Shown: positions 1-9,237 of the stretch, one piece after another
Numbering within the stretch: position 1 is the first letter of the stretch
Layout of the letters: each line of letters opens with the position of its first letter
Assembly: GCF_027533645.1 (NCBI RefSeq)
Contig: NZ_JAQAGY010000001.1
Span: 124,001-188,000 of the forward strand
Direction: 5' to 3'
Length of the DNA stretch: 64,000 bases
DNA from: Paenibacillus caseinilyticus
Lineage (GTDB): Bacteria > Bacillota > Bacilli > Paenibacillales > NBRC-103111
The notes under the pieces: generated by a model
What the model was told of the DNA's origin: nothing
Databases searched by the model: none
What the model saw: only the letters and a program-made list of their open reading frames with translations
Position numbers and translations under genes: made by a program

Positions 1-451
1 GTGATTCCTGCAGAATAACGGGCCAAATTTCATTCACATAAAGATTATCCGTGAATAACCGGACATTCGCAATTCGTGGATTATTGAACAGAAAATATTG
101 AAAGCTGTTGACCACCACTTTCTTAATATAAAGAACATGCGCTGCATCCTGAGTTTGTTCAACTCGCAAATATTTGTTCATTTCCCGGTTGGATAACGCA
201 AGCTGTGCTGTCCATCCCATCAGCTCTATGTTATTCTCAATGTTGATCTTCTCGACCTCAAGCACATTCTCGTTGTTCTTCATCAATTCTTTCATGGCCT
301 TCGCGGAATCTTCATTAAGCGTATACCAAGAGAATAGAACAACCGGTATGAAGATAACGACCACAAAAGACAGAATCAGTTTGGCTTGAAGCGAAAGTTT
401 AAACGTAATTGCACGTATCCCCAATAACCAACGGATTACCGCACGTCCCAT
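1..451 (-). CDS. Sensor histidine kinase, YesM type (N-terminal part only)
   Basis: The gene runs off the left edge, so only the first 150 codons are present. The ATG at 451 has GAGG six bases upstream; an in-frame GTG at 463 is the alternative. The product starts with a short basic cytoplasmic tail, then one strong membrane helix (about residues 23-43, ending IPVVLFSW), then an extracellular, mostly helical segment of the kind seen in the Cache-type sensor domains of YesM kinases. No HAMP, histidine or ATPase part is inside the window, so the call rests on the N-terminal pattern and on its place 36 bases downstream of a LipO-type binding protein, a common Paenibacillus pairing. A membrane-bound AraC-family regulator with the same N-terminal layout is the main alternative. 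Confidence 0.6.
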   Translation of the reverse strand, partial: MGRAVIRWLLGIRAITFKLSLQAKLILSFVVVIFIPVVLFSWYTLNEDSAKAMKELMKNNENVLEVEKINIENNIELMGWTAQLALSNREMNKYLRVEQTQDAAHVLYIKKVVVNSFQYFLFNNPRIANVRLFTDNLYVNEIWPVILQES

Positions 452-486
452 CCCCTGCCTCACATCCTGCTGCTTCCTCTATAGAA

Positions 487-2178
487 CTATGGATTGAGCG
501 AAGAATTCAGCTTCTTTACATTTCGTTCATAGGCTGCTTGACGACTAGCTTCGATAGCTTCATACTCGGGATCCCCGGTAATGGTTTTCATGAACTCGGC
601 GAACAGCTGATCAAATTCAGCATCCGACCCCGCCATCAGCAGTTTGGGCAGCGTCTCGGCCCAGAGCCGCGTGTTTTCGCCTTGTGCAATACCTTCCTTC
701 GTCGTCGGGTCGGGATCCAGATTTTCGAACTCGGTCATGCTGATCGTCTTGCCCCTTGTCCAATCCGCAATTTGTTTGGCCGGTTCAGCATCCATCCCCG
801 TTATCCATGCCAGATTCATGTTCGTATCCATGAGCATCCAGTACATATAAGAACCGCCATATTTCCTATCGAATGCTTGGCGGTCGGTGTTGAGCAGATG
901 CATGGCCTCCGGCAGGAACTGATCTTTGCCGTCTATCGTATCGTAGGTAACACCCTTCTCTCCTAAGAACAAATCTTTGTTGCCCTCTTCGCTGAGCAAA
1001 TAGCTGAGGAAGGCAATGGCCCGCTTCTTATCCTTGACGTTCTTCGAGATGAGCGTCACCGTCCAGCCGGAGACGCCATTTCCTGCAAGTGTCGGCGCAT
1101 CATGTGCATCATTCGCAGGACCGTCAATCGCGATATACACCTTATTCGGGTCCTTACGATATAACGCTTGGTTAATCTCCGAGAAATCAGACCACTGGTA
1201 CAGCATGGCAAAATAACGCCCTTGCGATATTTTTTCATCCTTTTCCAGCCGTTTTTCATCAATATAGACATCTGTCGGTATCAGCCCGTCCTCATTCGCT
1301 TGCCGGAATACCTTCAGCCATTTGAGATAGGTTGGATCGCTTCGACGGTCGTACAATTTGCCGTCTTTCTGCTGTGGAATGGCCAGGAAGTTCTGCAGAT
1401 AGGCTTCCAGGGAATAGTTGCCTGTTTCCGTAAATTCATGCAGGCCGATCGGAATGAGCGGCTGGCCGTCCACTTCCGGAAACTTCTCCTTCGCAGCTTT
1501 CAGCGCGCCGAGAAATCCCTCCGGCGTGCTCATATCCGGTTTTCCAAGTGCTTCATACATGTCTTTGCGAACAACAAAGGTTTGATTAGACGTAAAAAGC
1601 TGACCATATTTTTGATAGTCCGCAGGGGATGAAGATGCATTCGGGTAGCCATACACATTGCCGTCAGCCTGTGTATACCAGCTCAGCTTCGCGGGGTCTG
1701 CGGCTTTAAAGAAATAAGGATCATACTGGTCCGCCAGCTCATTTAAGGGAAGCACCATATCCCCATTGATCATCTTCTGCACGGAATCCTCATACGAGCC
1801 TAGCGTGATGAAGTCAGGGAGCGACCTTGCCGCCATCATCGTGTTGAGCTTCTCGCTGGCATCGCCAGCAGGCACGATAAAGTTCAAGCTGACGCCGGTC
1901 TTCTTCGTAATATACTCGGAAACGACGTTTCCTCCCCACTTGCTGGTGTACCAGTCGAAATTGATATACCAGTCGAACGTAATCGGTGTCGTGTCCTGCT
2001 TCCAGGCAGGCTCATCCTTCGTTTGAGAAGGATCTGCCTCCTTAAGATTGGCTTTGAAGTTCATACGACTCTCAGCAGTGCCGCCGCTCGATGTGCCCTC
2101 GTTCCCAGAACAAGCCGCTGCGGTCGAACACATCATCAGAGCTAGTAACAGCATGGCTGATTTACCCCTTTTACCCAC
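487..2178 (-). CDS. Extracellular sugar-binding lipoprotein of an ABC importer (LipO/family 1 type)
   Basis: A 563-residue precursor with a type II signal peptide: basic start, hydrophobic stretch LLLALMM, and lipobox ending at Cys23 (TAAAC). The length and the body match the large family 1 solute-binding lipoproteins that deliver oligosaccharides to CUT1 importers. Translation most likely starts at the GTG at 2178, which has GGGGAG six bases upstream. No permease genes lie next to it: downstream is a sensor kinase and upstream are two LysR genes, so it may serve an importer elsewhere or feed signals to the kinase. The substrate cannot be read from the sequence. Confidence 0.88.
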   Translation of the reverse strand: MGKRGKSAMLLLALMMCSTAAACSGNEGTSSGGTAESRMNFKANLKEADPSQTKDEPAWKQDTTPITFDWYINFDWYTSKWGGNVVSEYITKKTGVSLNFIVPAGDASEKLNTMMAARSLPDFITLGSYEDSVQKMINGDMVLPLNELADQYDPYFFKAADPAKLSWYTQADGNVYGYPNASSSPADYQKYGQLFTSNQTFVVRKDMYEALGKPDMSTPEGFLGALKAAKEKFPEVDGQPLIPIGLHEFTETGNYSLEAYLQNFLAIPQQKDGKLYDRRSDPTYLKWLKVFRQANEDGLIPTDVYIDEKRLEKDEKISQGRYFAMLYQWSDFSEINQALYRKDPNKVYIAIDGPANDAHDAPTLAGNGVSGWTVTLISKNVKDKKRAIAFLSYLLSEEGNKDLFLGEKGVTYDTIDGKDQFLPEAMHLLNTDRQAFDRKYGGSYMYWMLMDTNMNLAWITGMDAEPAKQIADWTRGKTISMTEFENLDPDPTTKEGIAQGENTRLWAETLPKLLMAGSDAEFDQLFAEFMKTITGDPEYEAIEASRQAAYERNVKKLNSSLNP

Positions 2179-2362
2179 TCATAGCTCCCCTTCTTCTGCG
2201 CACTGATAGACTTCATGCCCTGATGCTTCCCACAAAAAAAGTGGGCTTACGCTATTCAGGAGCATCAATTTAGTGCCAGTATAAAGGTTATTGCAAGCAA
2301 ATGAAAGAGTTAACATGATATTGGGGAGGGGAGGCGCACTGGATATCGCAAGCGAAATCGAG

Positions 2363-3241
2363 TCAAGACATAGGAATATGTTCTAGTAAAAAATCGATAC
2401 ATTTCTGAACAGAAGAATCCTTATAATGATGCCTTCTAAAAATAAGCTTGATCTCACGAACAGGCGTTGGATCTACAAGACGAATGATTTTCAATTGCTG
2501 ACCAGATAAGATTTCAATGGAAGAAGCAGGTAAAATAGCTGCCCCCAACTTTTGCAGTACCATAGAAAGAAGAATGGCTGTGGAAGTAGACTCGAACTGT
2601 GGCTGCAAAGATTTGGCTATTGTAGTGCCCCCTGTAGGAAGATGCTCGTTTAAACTCATGTCCCCCACAAATAAGGAAGATTCTAAAGCTTCCAGCTCGC
2701 CAAAAGAAACAACGGTTCGATCTGCCCATGGATGATCCGCATAAACGACCAATGCTAGTTCTTCTTTGTACAGGTGCATCATATGAACTTCTTTATTCGG
2801 ATCATAATGGTCGGTAATCCCAATATCGATACTACCATTGAGCAATTGTCGCGATGTATTCTCTGCACTGGCAAATTTTAACGTAATGTCAGGAAACTGT
2901 TCTTGAAATTTCAAAAAATGGGGTATGAAACAAAAAAAGTCCATCGGAGGAATCCCTATCGAGAGTTTATTGACCCGAGGAGCATTGCGTAACTCGTACG
3001 TTTCTTTCTTTGATTCTTCAATAAGCCTCATCACGGAAAGTGCTTTTTCGTAAAGTATTTCCCCATCGGCTGTAACCTTTATCCCTCTGCCAACTCTCTC
3101 AAATAGAGAGGCTCCCACCTCAGCCTCTAGAAAGCGGATCTGTTGACTTAGAGTAGGTTGAGAAATCATTAGAACTTCCGAAGCCTTAGTAAAGCTTCCT
3201 TCCCTGCAAATTTGAATGAAACATTCTAGTTGCCTGAACAT
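2363..3241 (-). CDS. LysR-family transcriptional regulator (second of a tandem pair)
   Basis: 292 residues. The N-terminal winged helix-turn-helix (about residues 1-60, with TLSQQIRFLE) is followed by a periplasmic-binding-protein-like effector domain, the usual LysR layout and length. The ATG at 3241 has GAGGTGAG six bases before it. The start lies 16 bases inside the end of the upstream LysR gene, so the two are translationally coupled. The two proteins are clearly related to each other. No target or effector can be assigned; the nearest downstream gene on the same strand is the LipO-type binding protein at 2178. Confidence 0.9.
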   Translation of the reverse strand: MFRQLECFIQICREGSFTKASEVLMISQPTLSQQIRFLEAEVGASLFERVGRGIKVTADGEILYEKALSVMRLIEESKKETYELRNAPRVNKLSIGIPPMDFFCFIPHFLKFQEQFPDITLKFASAENTSRQLLNGSIDIGITDHYDPNKEVHMMHLYKEELALVVYADHPWADRTVVSFGELEALESSLFVGDMSLNEHLPTGGTTIAKSLQPQFESTSTAILLSMVLQKLGAAILPASSIEILSGQQLKIIRLVDPTPVREIKLIFRRHHYKDSSVQKCIDFLLEHIPMS

Positions 3242-4125
3242 GAAAGACTCACCTCAACTCCCCTTACATAGGACTCCATTTCTTGAATAAATATACTTGC
3301 TGTAGATCTCATCGTAACCGAATGAAGATGGACAAGAGATATATCCCAACAAGGAGTATGGCCCTCTAGTTTAACAATACGCAATGAATCGTCCCTTAGA
3401 CTTTCGAGCAAAGATGTGGGTATAAGTGCTGCTCCAAGTCCATGACGAACCCAATGAATCAATACGGAAGTGGAGGACGTTTCTATGATCGACTTCAAGG
3501 TAAACCCGCAAGAGAAGCCATACATATCAATTAAGGATTTGTTTTGTTCTCGGAACATAATCGAATTCATTTGCTTCAAGGATCGAAAAGGAATCGAGGA
3601 TTGATCGGCCAAAGGATGTTCGGAATGAACCAATAGCGCCATTTCTTGTCGATACAAATGAGTCGAAATGACCGAAGCATCTGAAACCGGATAGGCCGTA
3701 ATTCCAATGTCCACCCTCCCTTCCAAAACTTTATTCCCGGCATCCTCTGTATCGATAATTTTCAATGAAATATTCGGGTGCTTTTGGTGAAATCTCATAA
3801 AGTAAGGGGCAAGATATTCAAGTTCAGCAGGACAACATCCAATAGAAATGGTTTCTTGAGATTTTCGGTTTCGCCCATCTATTTCATTTCGCGCCTCTTC
3901 AAGAAGATTCATAATAGCGTTGCCTTTATTCAAGAGAATTTTTCCCGCTTCGGTTACTTCTACTCCCCTGCTTACCCGATTGAACAATTGAATATTATAC
4001 TCATCCTCCAACACCCGGATTTGCTGACTTAGGGTAGGCTGGGTCACACCTAATTCTTCTTTAGCTTTGGTAAAGCTGCCTGAGTTGCAAATTTGAATAA
4101 AATATTCAAGCTGGCGCAATTCCAC
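3226..4125 (-). CDS. LysR-family transcriptional regulator (first of a tandem pair)
   Basis: 299 residues with the LysR winged helix at the N-terminus (TLSQQIRVLEDE near residues 29-40) and a C-terminal effector-binding domain. The GTG at 4125 is preceded by GGGGGG at seven bases. Its last codons overlap the next LysR gene by 16 bases. Both proteins share the linker pattern RVSRGVEVT / RVGRGIKVT, which points to a local duplication. About 320 bases lie upstream, between this gene and the terminator of the hydrolase gene; I see no recognised gene there. Confidence 0.9.
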   Translation of the reverse strand: MELRQLEYFIQICNSGSFTKAKEELGVTQPTLSQQIRVLEDEYNIQLFNRVSRGVEVTEAGKILLNKGNAIMNLLEEARNEIDGRNRKSQETISIGCCPAELEYLAPYFMRFHQKHPNISLKIIDTEDAGNKVLEGRVDIGITAYPVSDASVISTHLYRQEMALLVHSEHPLADQSSIPFRSLKQMNSIMFREQNKSLIDMYGFSCGFTLKSIIETSSTSVLIHWVRHGLGAALIPTSLLESLRDDSLRIVKLEGHTPCWDISLVHLHSVTMRSTASIFIQEMESYVRGVEVSLSCSGN

Positions 4126-4366
4126 GGTATATCCCCCCTATATTCGCCTTGCTAGCCAATACATTTCTTGGTGCTTCCCGTACTGAGTTTTCACCCGCCG
4201 GTAGTGATGATCGTGATCGTGGTTTTTGCTGGGCTTTGTAAATATTATAAGAAGGAATGCGTCGTGGAATATATCCGCTGGATTTCAGGTGAGGGTTACT
4301 GGATTTTAGGGTCGGTGCGGTTGGGAACATGATGTGTGTATTCGTTCTTCTTTAGACAAAGGAAAA

Positions 4367-4417
4367 CTCCCCTTCCAGCAGCGGTTTAATTCCTAAACCT
4401 GTCTACTTGAAGGGGAG
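4367..4417 (-). terminator. Intrinsic terminator of the alpha/beta hydrolase gene
   Basis: A 9-bp stem (CTCCCCTTC paired with GAAGGGGAG) closes a 33-base loop that contains a second hairpin (GGTTTA/TAAACC). On the minus strand it is followed by TTTTCC. It lies 30 bases past the hydrolase stop codon. Confidence 0.7.
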
Positions 4418-4446
4418 CCATCACAATCGGCAGCCTGTTCCGTAAT

Positions 4447-5949
4447 TTATAATAGCGAGGTTACGAACTTCACCTCCGGAAATCGGCTATCCGGTCCTTT
4501 CATTAAGTTTCCGCCTTGATTTTTCAGATGCATATCGAAGAAATCCAGCATATAGGCATTGATAACGGAGCTCGCTCTTTCGGGCGCCATCTTTCCTGTA
4601 ATGCCCAGCATTTTGAAAATCGGAGAAATGAACTGAATGTCGGTATAATTCAAATGCTCGGTATTCTCGATATAGAGGAATTGTCCCCCTTCGTCGACCG
4701 TTTCGCGCATCCGCTCAAGCTCCAACTTTTTATCTTCCGTTACTTGATCCTCCCACTCTCTTGTTGAGCCCATACGCTTAAGCTCTGCATCCGTGTAGAC
4801 CCGGTTATCCATCACCCTTTTTAATTTTTCGAAATAGCTTTCCGAATTGATGAACAAAAACGGCTTTCGCAGACCCTCTCTGTCACGCAGTCGATAAAGC
4901 CCTCCATCCAGGTCTATGCCAACCGCGATCCGCGGATCGTAAGAAGCGTCATAGGCCGCCGCTCCGCCGATGGAATGACCGAATGCCCCGACATGACCGA
5001 GATCCATCCTCCCTTGGAGGTGACTTGGAATCTGCCCCGATTGGATGAGCTCGAATTGATCCAGGACAAACGCCACGTCGCCGGTGAGAACTTTTCCGAG
5101 CTTGTCGCGATTTTCTCTGCTCGTCCGGTAATCATCGCCGGGCGAGAATAAGTCGTTGGTTGTGCTCGTCGTGATTCGCCCGTCCGGAAACTCGGTTGCA
5201 AATGTATTGTAGGTGTGGTCGATCACGGCCACGATATATCCGTGACTCGCGAGATTTTCGGCTTGCGACGTGTGGAGGAACCGGGAAGAGCCGTTGCCCG
5301 GATTCGCAAGGATCAGCGGGTATGAAGTCTGTGCCGAAGAGACTTCGGCCCCCGAATAAGCATGACTGGATACGTACTTCAGATGTTGAAAAGTAAAACC
5401 GGGAAGGCCATAGTCCGCGGCCATATAATGTAAAATCGGGGTATCGGGAATCAAGGGGGCGTACTTGCCGGTGCCAGTTTGAGCCGGATACCATACCTGA
5501 ACCATCAACTCTCTCTTCCCGTCTCTGGCATCGTCGAATATCTCTTCCCTATTTGTATCCACCAAATGGAGAGTTTGCGTTCCTACCTTACACTCGCCTG
5601 TCGGTTCAGGTAGTTTAAATACGGGGAAAGCATACATGAGACCCGCTGTTCCGACCAGCATGATCGCTATAGCGGTATAAGCTGCACCCAACATGAACCG
5701 TGGGATTTTGGGGGGCCCGTTTTTTTTAAAATGGCTATAACCTGAAATGGCTAAAACAATGATCGTTATGCAATAGAGGGGAAATAGCTGAACTCTGTAT
5801 CCTTCCACCGTCCAATGAATAACCAGTAAAAGTGTGGCGAGCCCGCTTGCAGCGAATACTGGAATTCTACGCCGTCCTTTTTTTAGCAGGACGGTTAATG
5901 CAAGCAAGCCGATGTTTGACAATAAAAGCAACAGTTCAAACAGCCTCAT
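4447..5949 (-). CDS. Membrane-anchored alpha/beta hydrolase, platelet-activating-factor acetylhydrolase-like
   Basis: About 500 residues. The first 110 hold about four membrane helices; the rest is an alpha/beta-hydrolase domain with the nucleophile elbow GHSIGG (Ser327 counted from this start), an acidic residue in IDLDGG and a candidate catalytic His in NTEHLNY. The elbow and the preceding LILANPGNGSSRF (oxyanion loop) resemble bacterial PAF-acetylhydrolase/dienelactone-hydrolase-like esterases. The start is set at the ATG at 5949 because AAGGAGG lies six bases upstream of it; the GTG at 5967 would place that site inside the gene. It stands alone between terminators. The substrate is unknown; an ester or lipid at the outer face of the membrane is an inference. 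Confidence 0.8.
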   Translation of the reverse strand: MRLFELLLLLSNIGLLALTVLLKKGRRRIPVFAASGLATLLLVIHWTVEGYRVQLFPLYCITIIVLAISGYSHFKKNGPPKIPRFMLGAAYTAIAIMLVGTAGLMYAFPVFKLPEPTGECKVGTQTLHLVDTNREEIFDDARDGKRELMVQVWYPAQTGTGKYAPLIPDTPILHYMAADYGLPGFTFQHLKYVSSHAYSGAEVSSAQTSYPLILANPGNGSSRFLHTSQAENLASHGYIVAVIDHTYNTFATEFPDGRITTSTTNDLFSPGDDYRTSRENRDKLGKVLTGDVAFVLDQFELIQSGQIPSHLQGRMDLGHVGAFGHSIGGAAAYDASYDPRIAVGIDLDGGLYRLRDREGLRKPFLFINSESYFEKLKRVMDNRVYTDAELKRMGSTREWEDQVTEDKKLELERMRETVDEGGQFLYIENTEHLNYTDIQFISPIFKMLGITGKMAPERASSVINAYMLDFFDMHLKNQGGNLMKGPDSRFPEVKFVTSLL

Positions 5950-6161
5950 CTCTATCCTCCTTTTCACAAATTCCTATTTTCGTTTGTCCCCATCTTATCC
6001 CAGCCAGGCTGGTTTAAGCTATCGATTTGCCTTACATCTACCTTACACTCATGTAATTCGATCGCCGCGCTTACATGTTGAAGGTGACTTGAACATGGTA
6101 CCTCGACCGTACTTTCATCCGGCTAGTTGAGCCCAGCTTTGCTAGTCGCGCAAATATGTAC

Positions 6162-6347
6162 AAGGGCCCATCCCAAAAGCTAGGCTGTTCGCTGCTTTTG
6201 AAATAGACCCCTTGAGTATAGTAGACGAGTTGTACTACCCTATTTCCAGTATTCTTACGTTACTGTACAGTCACCTTCATTGTCTTGCTTTCAGTCAAAC
6301 CTGCATCGTTCTGTAGCTCTGCCCGGTATTCATAAGTCCCTGTGGTA
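6162..6347. repeat. 186-bp direct repeat, left copy (xylanase 3' end)
   Basis: Aligns without gaps to 16218-16403 at a constant offset of 10,056 bases, with 11 mismatches by my count (about 94% identity). The right copy contains the last codons, the stop and the downstream sequence of the GH30 xylanase gene. The pair is in direct orientation and brackets xylFGH, YesMN and both XylFII-like genes. Confidence 0.9.
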
Positions 6348-6396
6348 GTATTGCGGATGCCATAAACACTGCAAGAAAAACACTCGTTTTTCTCAT
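6260..6396 (-). pseudogene. Remnant of a secreted protein gene with a xylanase-like C-terminus
   Basis: An ATG at 6396 with GGAGG nine bases upstream opens a signal-peptide-like start (MRKTSVFLAVFMASA). After about 16 codons the sequence switches to the 3' end of the GH30 xylanase gene, but in a different frame: the ATG frame hits TGA at 6295-6297, while the homologous frame ends at TAA 6260-6262, exactly matching the xylanase stop. The simplest reading is a former secreted enzyme gene that shared the same C-terminal repeat domain and lost its middle by deletion. Confidence 0.7.
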
Positions 6397-6448
6397 CAAA
6401 TCTTACCTCCATCACCATACGGTAGCCCCGCGAGATTCATAAATGGTC

Positions 6449-7642
6449 TTACTTCGCGCTGTTTTTGCTGCGATTGGAGATATCAAGCCATACGGCGAAA
6501 ACCAAGATACTTCCCTTTACCAGGTACTGCCAAAAGGATTCTAATCCCATTAATGACATCCCATTGTCCAGTGAGGTCATCACCAGGGCGCCGAGAATCG
6601 CGCCACTGACCTTACCGGAGCCGCCCATCAACGAGGTGCCCCCGATCACGCAAGCGGCAATGGCATCCATCTCCGCCATATTCCCTGCCGAGATCGTAGC
6701 GGATGACAACCGGGAGGTCAGTACGATCGAAGCAATCGAGGCCAGAAGGCCGCTGAATACAAAGACCATCATAGTCTTGAGTTTGATGTTAATTCCCGAC
6801 ATACGAGCCGCTTCCCTATTTCCGCCGATCGCATAAATATGCCGCCCGAATGTCGTCTTCGATGAGATCAGAGAAAAGAGTACCGCCAGGGCAAGAACAA
6901 AAATAATGGGAAACGGGATCCCCTTGTAACTGTTCACGATCAGAACAAATGCGATGACAAGCAGGCTGAAGCCGGCCAGTTTGAAGAGCATCACAGGGAA
7001 CGGCTCTACCCGGAAGCCATACTTCAATCTGGATCTTCGCTTCGTCATGGCAGTCCACACAAAACAAGCAATCGTTACGACAGCCAGAAGCCATCCGAAC
7101 CCTCTTGCAAAATAGGCATTGCCCATCAACGCGAAGACGGGATCCGAGATAGGAACCGTCATCGATTCCGTAACCCCCATTAACACGCCCCGGAAGACCA
7201 GCATGCCGCCAAGCGTCACGATGAATGCCGGTACGGCTTGATAAGCGACCAGCCACCCCTGGAGCAACCCGAGTACCAATCCTATTGCCAGTGTTCCAAG
7301 AATGACCACAATTGTAGGCTGCCCCATCCAGTTGCTGAGAATTGCAGCGATGCCGCCTGTTAAACCAACAATAGAGCCTACGGACAAATCGATATGTCCT
7401 GCAACGATCACTAGAACCATACCGATCGCAAGAATGGATGTTACCGACATTTGAGTGAAGAGATTGGACAGATTGCGCGGGGTAAGGAACGTATCATTCA
7501 TGACGCCGAACAGGATCCAGATCAAGATCAATGCTCCCACCATAGTGTAGGCGCGAACATCGAATTTGAATAACGTTCTCCACATCGAGTTGGGCCCTCC
7601 GGTCTCTGCCGGGTTCAAGTCCTGCTGCGTAACTGTATTCAT
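6449..7642 (-). CDS. xylH: Xylose-type ABC transporter permease
   Basis: 397 residues with about ten hydrophobic helices, of the BPD_transp_2 (RbsC/XylH) class. The C-terminal signature GGTSLMGGSGKVSGAILGAL matches this permease family, and the length fits XylH rather than the shorter RbsC. The ATG at 7642 is supported by GGAGGG at nine bases and follows the ATPase stop by two bases. It forms the membrane channel for the pentose captured by XylF and driven by XylG. Past the stop codon only the secreted-gene remnant follows. Confidence 0.9.
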   Translation of the reverse strand: MNTVTQQDLNPAETGGPNSMWRTLFKFDVRAYTMVGALILIWILFGVMNDTFLTPRNLSNLFTQMSVTSILAIGMVLVIVAGHIDLSVGSIVGLTGGIAAILSNWMGQPTIVVILGTLAIGLVLGLLQGWLVAYQAVPAFIVTLGGMLVFRGVLMGVTESMTVPISDPVFALMGNAYFARGFGWLLAVVTIACFVWTAMTKRRSRLKYGFRVEPFPVMLFKLAGFSLLVIAFVLIVNSYKGIPFPIIFVLALAVLFSLISSKTTFGRHIYAIGGNREAARMSGINIKLKTMMVFVFSGLLASIASIVLTSRLSSATISAGNMAEMDAIAACVIGGTSLMGGSGKVSGAILGALVMTSLDNGMSLMGLESFWQYLVKGSILVFAVWLDISNRSKNSAK

Positions 7643-7644
7643 AA

Positions 7645-9156
7645 TTATTTCCCTCCAGTAGCGGCTAGAATGATACTCTCCTGTGTTGCTTCCCGGTAGT
7701 CCATCTCCTTGACAAACTGGCCTTCGCACATAACCAGGATCCGATCACTCATCCCAAGAATTTCTGGCAGCTCAGAAGAAATCATGATAATGGCGACACC
7801 TTGATCAACCAGGCGGTTCATCAGATTATAGATCTCATATTTGGCCCCTACATCAATACCGCGCGTAGGCTCGTCCATAATGAGGATCTTAGGGTTCGAC
7901 ATGAGCCATTTGGCGATAACGACCTTCTGCTGGTTACCGCCTGATAAAGTGCCGACTGGAGTTTCAAGCGTTGCGGTCTTGGTTTTCAACTCCTGCACAT
8001 ACTTCTGTCCCCACTTGATCTCTTCATTGTCATTGACGATTCCGAACCGGGAGACGCGCTTCATGGTGGCGAGTGTCGTGTTGGTCTTAACATCCATGGA
8101 TAAAACAAGTCCCTGCCGCTTGCGGTCCTCAGATACAAGCCCTATGCCAGCTTTGATACCCTCCGCTACCGAACGAATACGGACTGGCTGTCCGTCGATC
8201 CGGACCTCACCCTCGGATCTTCCTTCGTATGCTCCGAAAAGTGATGTGACAAGCTCCGTCCGCCCCGCGCCCATCAGGCCTGCAATGCCAAGGATTTCGC
8301 CCTTGCGTAGAGCAAAATCAACATTTTTGATGATTTTCTGATTTTTGTTTTCCTTATGCCATACCGAATAGCCACTCACTTCTAAAACCACTTCTTGCGG
8401 GCTATGCTTCACTCTTGGATAGCGGTCCGTCAATTCACGTCCGACCATCAAGGAGATCACCTGATCATCATTGGTTTGTGCCGTATTCAGTGTCGCAATC
8501 GTCTGTCCGTCGCGCAGAATCGTAATGCTATCGGTAATTCGAAACACCTCGGGCATTTTGTGTGAAATATAGATGCAGGACACACCGTTATCCCGAAGCT
8601 GGTGCAGAATCCCCATCAGGATTTCGACTTCGCTTTCGGTTAACGCGGCTGTAGGCTCATCCAGAATCAGAATGCGGGTATGCTTGGACAGCGCTTTCGC
8701 GATTTCGACAAGCTGCTGCTGGCCGATGCCGAGCGACCCGATATACGTGTCAGGGCTCACATTCAGCCCTACCCGCTTGAGCCAGACGGAGGCTTCATGA
8801 TACAGCTGGTCCCATTGGACCATCCCCCGCTTTGTCGGCTCCCGTCCCAGAAAAATATTTTCCCCGATGGTCATATCCTTAACCAGTGCGAGCTCTTGAT
8901 GAATGATGGAGATTCCTGCTTGCTCTGCATCCGTAATGCCCTGAAACCGTTTGGTCTCTCCATTAATCCGAATCTCTCCTATATAGGTCTCAGATGGATA
9001 CATACCGCTCAGTACCTTCATCAGTGTGGATTTCCCTGCACCATTCTCACCGCAGAGGGCATGGATTTCTCCTTGACGCACCTTGAAATTCACGTTATTC
9101 AGCGCCTTGACACCGGGAAATTCCTTGGTTATGTTCACCATCTCTAATGCATACAT
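7645..9156 (-). CDS. xylG: Xylose-type ABC transporter ATP-binding protein (two ABC domains)
   Basis: 503 residues with two fused ATPase halves. The first has Walker A GENGAGKST, a Q-rich signature (IGQQQLVEIAK) and Walker B LILDEPTAAL. The second has the degenerate Walker A GLMGAGRTEL, signature SGGNQQKVVIAK and LIMDEPTRGIDVGAK. That combination is typical of CUT2 importers (XylG, RbsA, MglA). The ATG at 9156 has AGGAG at eight bases. It sits between xylF and xylH in one operon; xylose is preferred as substrate from the lengths and the xylan setting, but ribose or another pentose is not excluded. Confidence 0.92.
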   Translation of the reverse strand: MYALEMVNITKEFPGVKALNNVNFKVRQGEIHALCGENGAGKSTLMKVLSGMYPSETYIGEIRINGETKRFQGITDAEQAGISIIHQELALVKDMTIGENIFLGREPTKRGMVQWDQLYHEASVWLKRVGLNVSPDTYIGSLGIGQQQLVEIAKALSKHTRILILDEPTAALTESEVEILMGILHQLRDNGVSCIYISHKMPEVFRITDSITILRDGQTIATLNTAQTNDDQVISLMVGRELTDRYPRVKHSPQEVVLEVSGYSVWHKENKNQKIIKNVDFALRKGEILGIAGLMGAGRTELVTSLFGAYEGRSEGEVRIDGQPVRIRSVAEGIKAGIGLVSEDRKRQGLVLSMDVKTNTTLATMKRVSRFGIVNDNEEIKWGQKYVQELKTKTATLETPVGTLSGGNQQKVVIAKWLMSNPKILIMDEPTRGIDVGAKYEIYNLMNRLVDQGVAIIMISSELPEILGMSDRILVMCEGQFVKEMDYREATQESIILAATGGK

Positions 9157-9187
9157 TCCCCCAGCTCCTATCCTTTGAATTCCCCTC

Positions 9188-9230
9188 GGTGGGAGGTAGA
9201 GCGCTCGCTAGAATCCGCTCCCCTCCCGCC
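9188..9230 (-). promoter_or_regulatory. Intercistronic hairpin between xylF and xylG
   Basis: GGTGGGAGG (9188-9196) pairs with CCTCCCGCC (9222-9230), nine pairs including one G-U, in the 81-base gap between the two genes. No T-run follows on the minus strand, so it is more likely a stability or partial-stop element than a full terminator. Such hairpins often keep binding-protein mRNA in excess over that of the ATPase. Confidence 0.5.
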
Positions 9231-9237
9231 TGAGCCT

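Noticed and set aside
4106-4330. A 74-codon frame before the LysR genes
   Set aside because: Pro/Ser/Arg-rich with no domain, overlaps the LysR start, and lacks a clear ribosome binding site.
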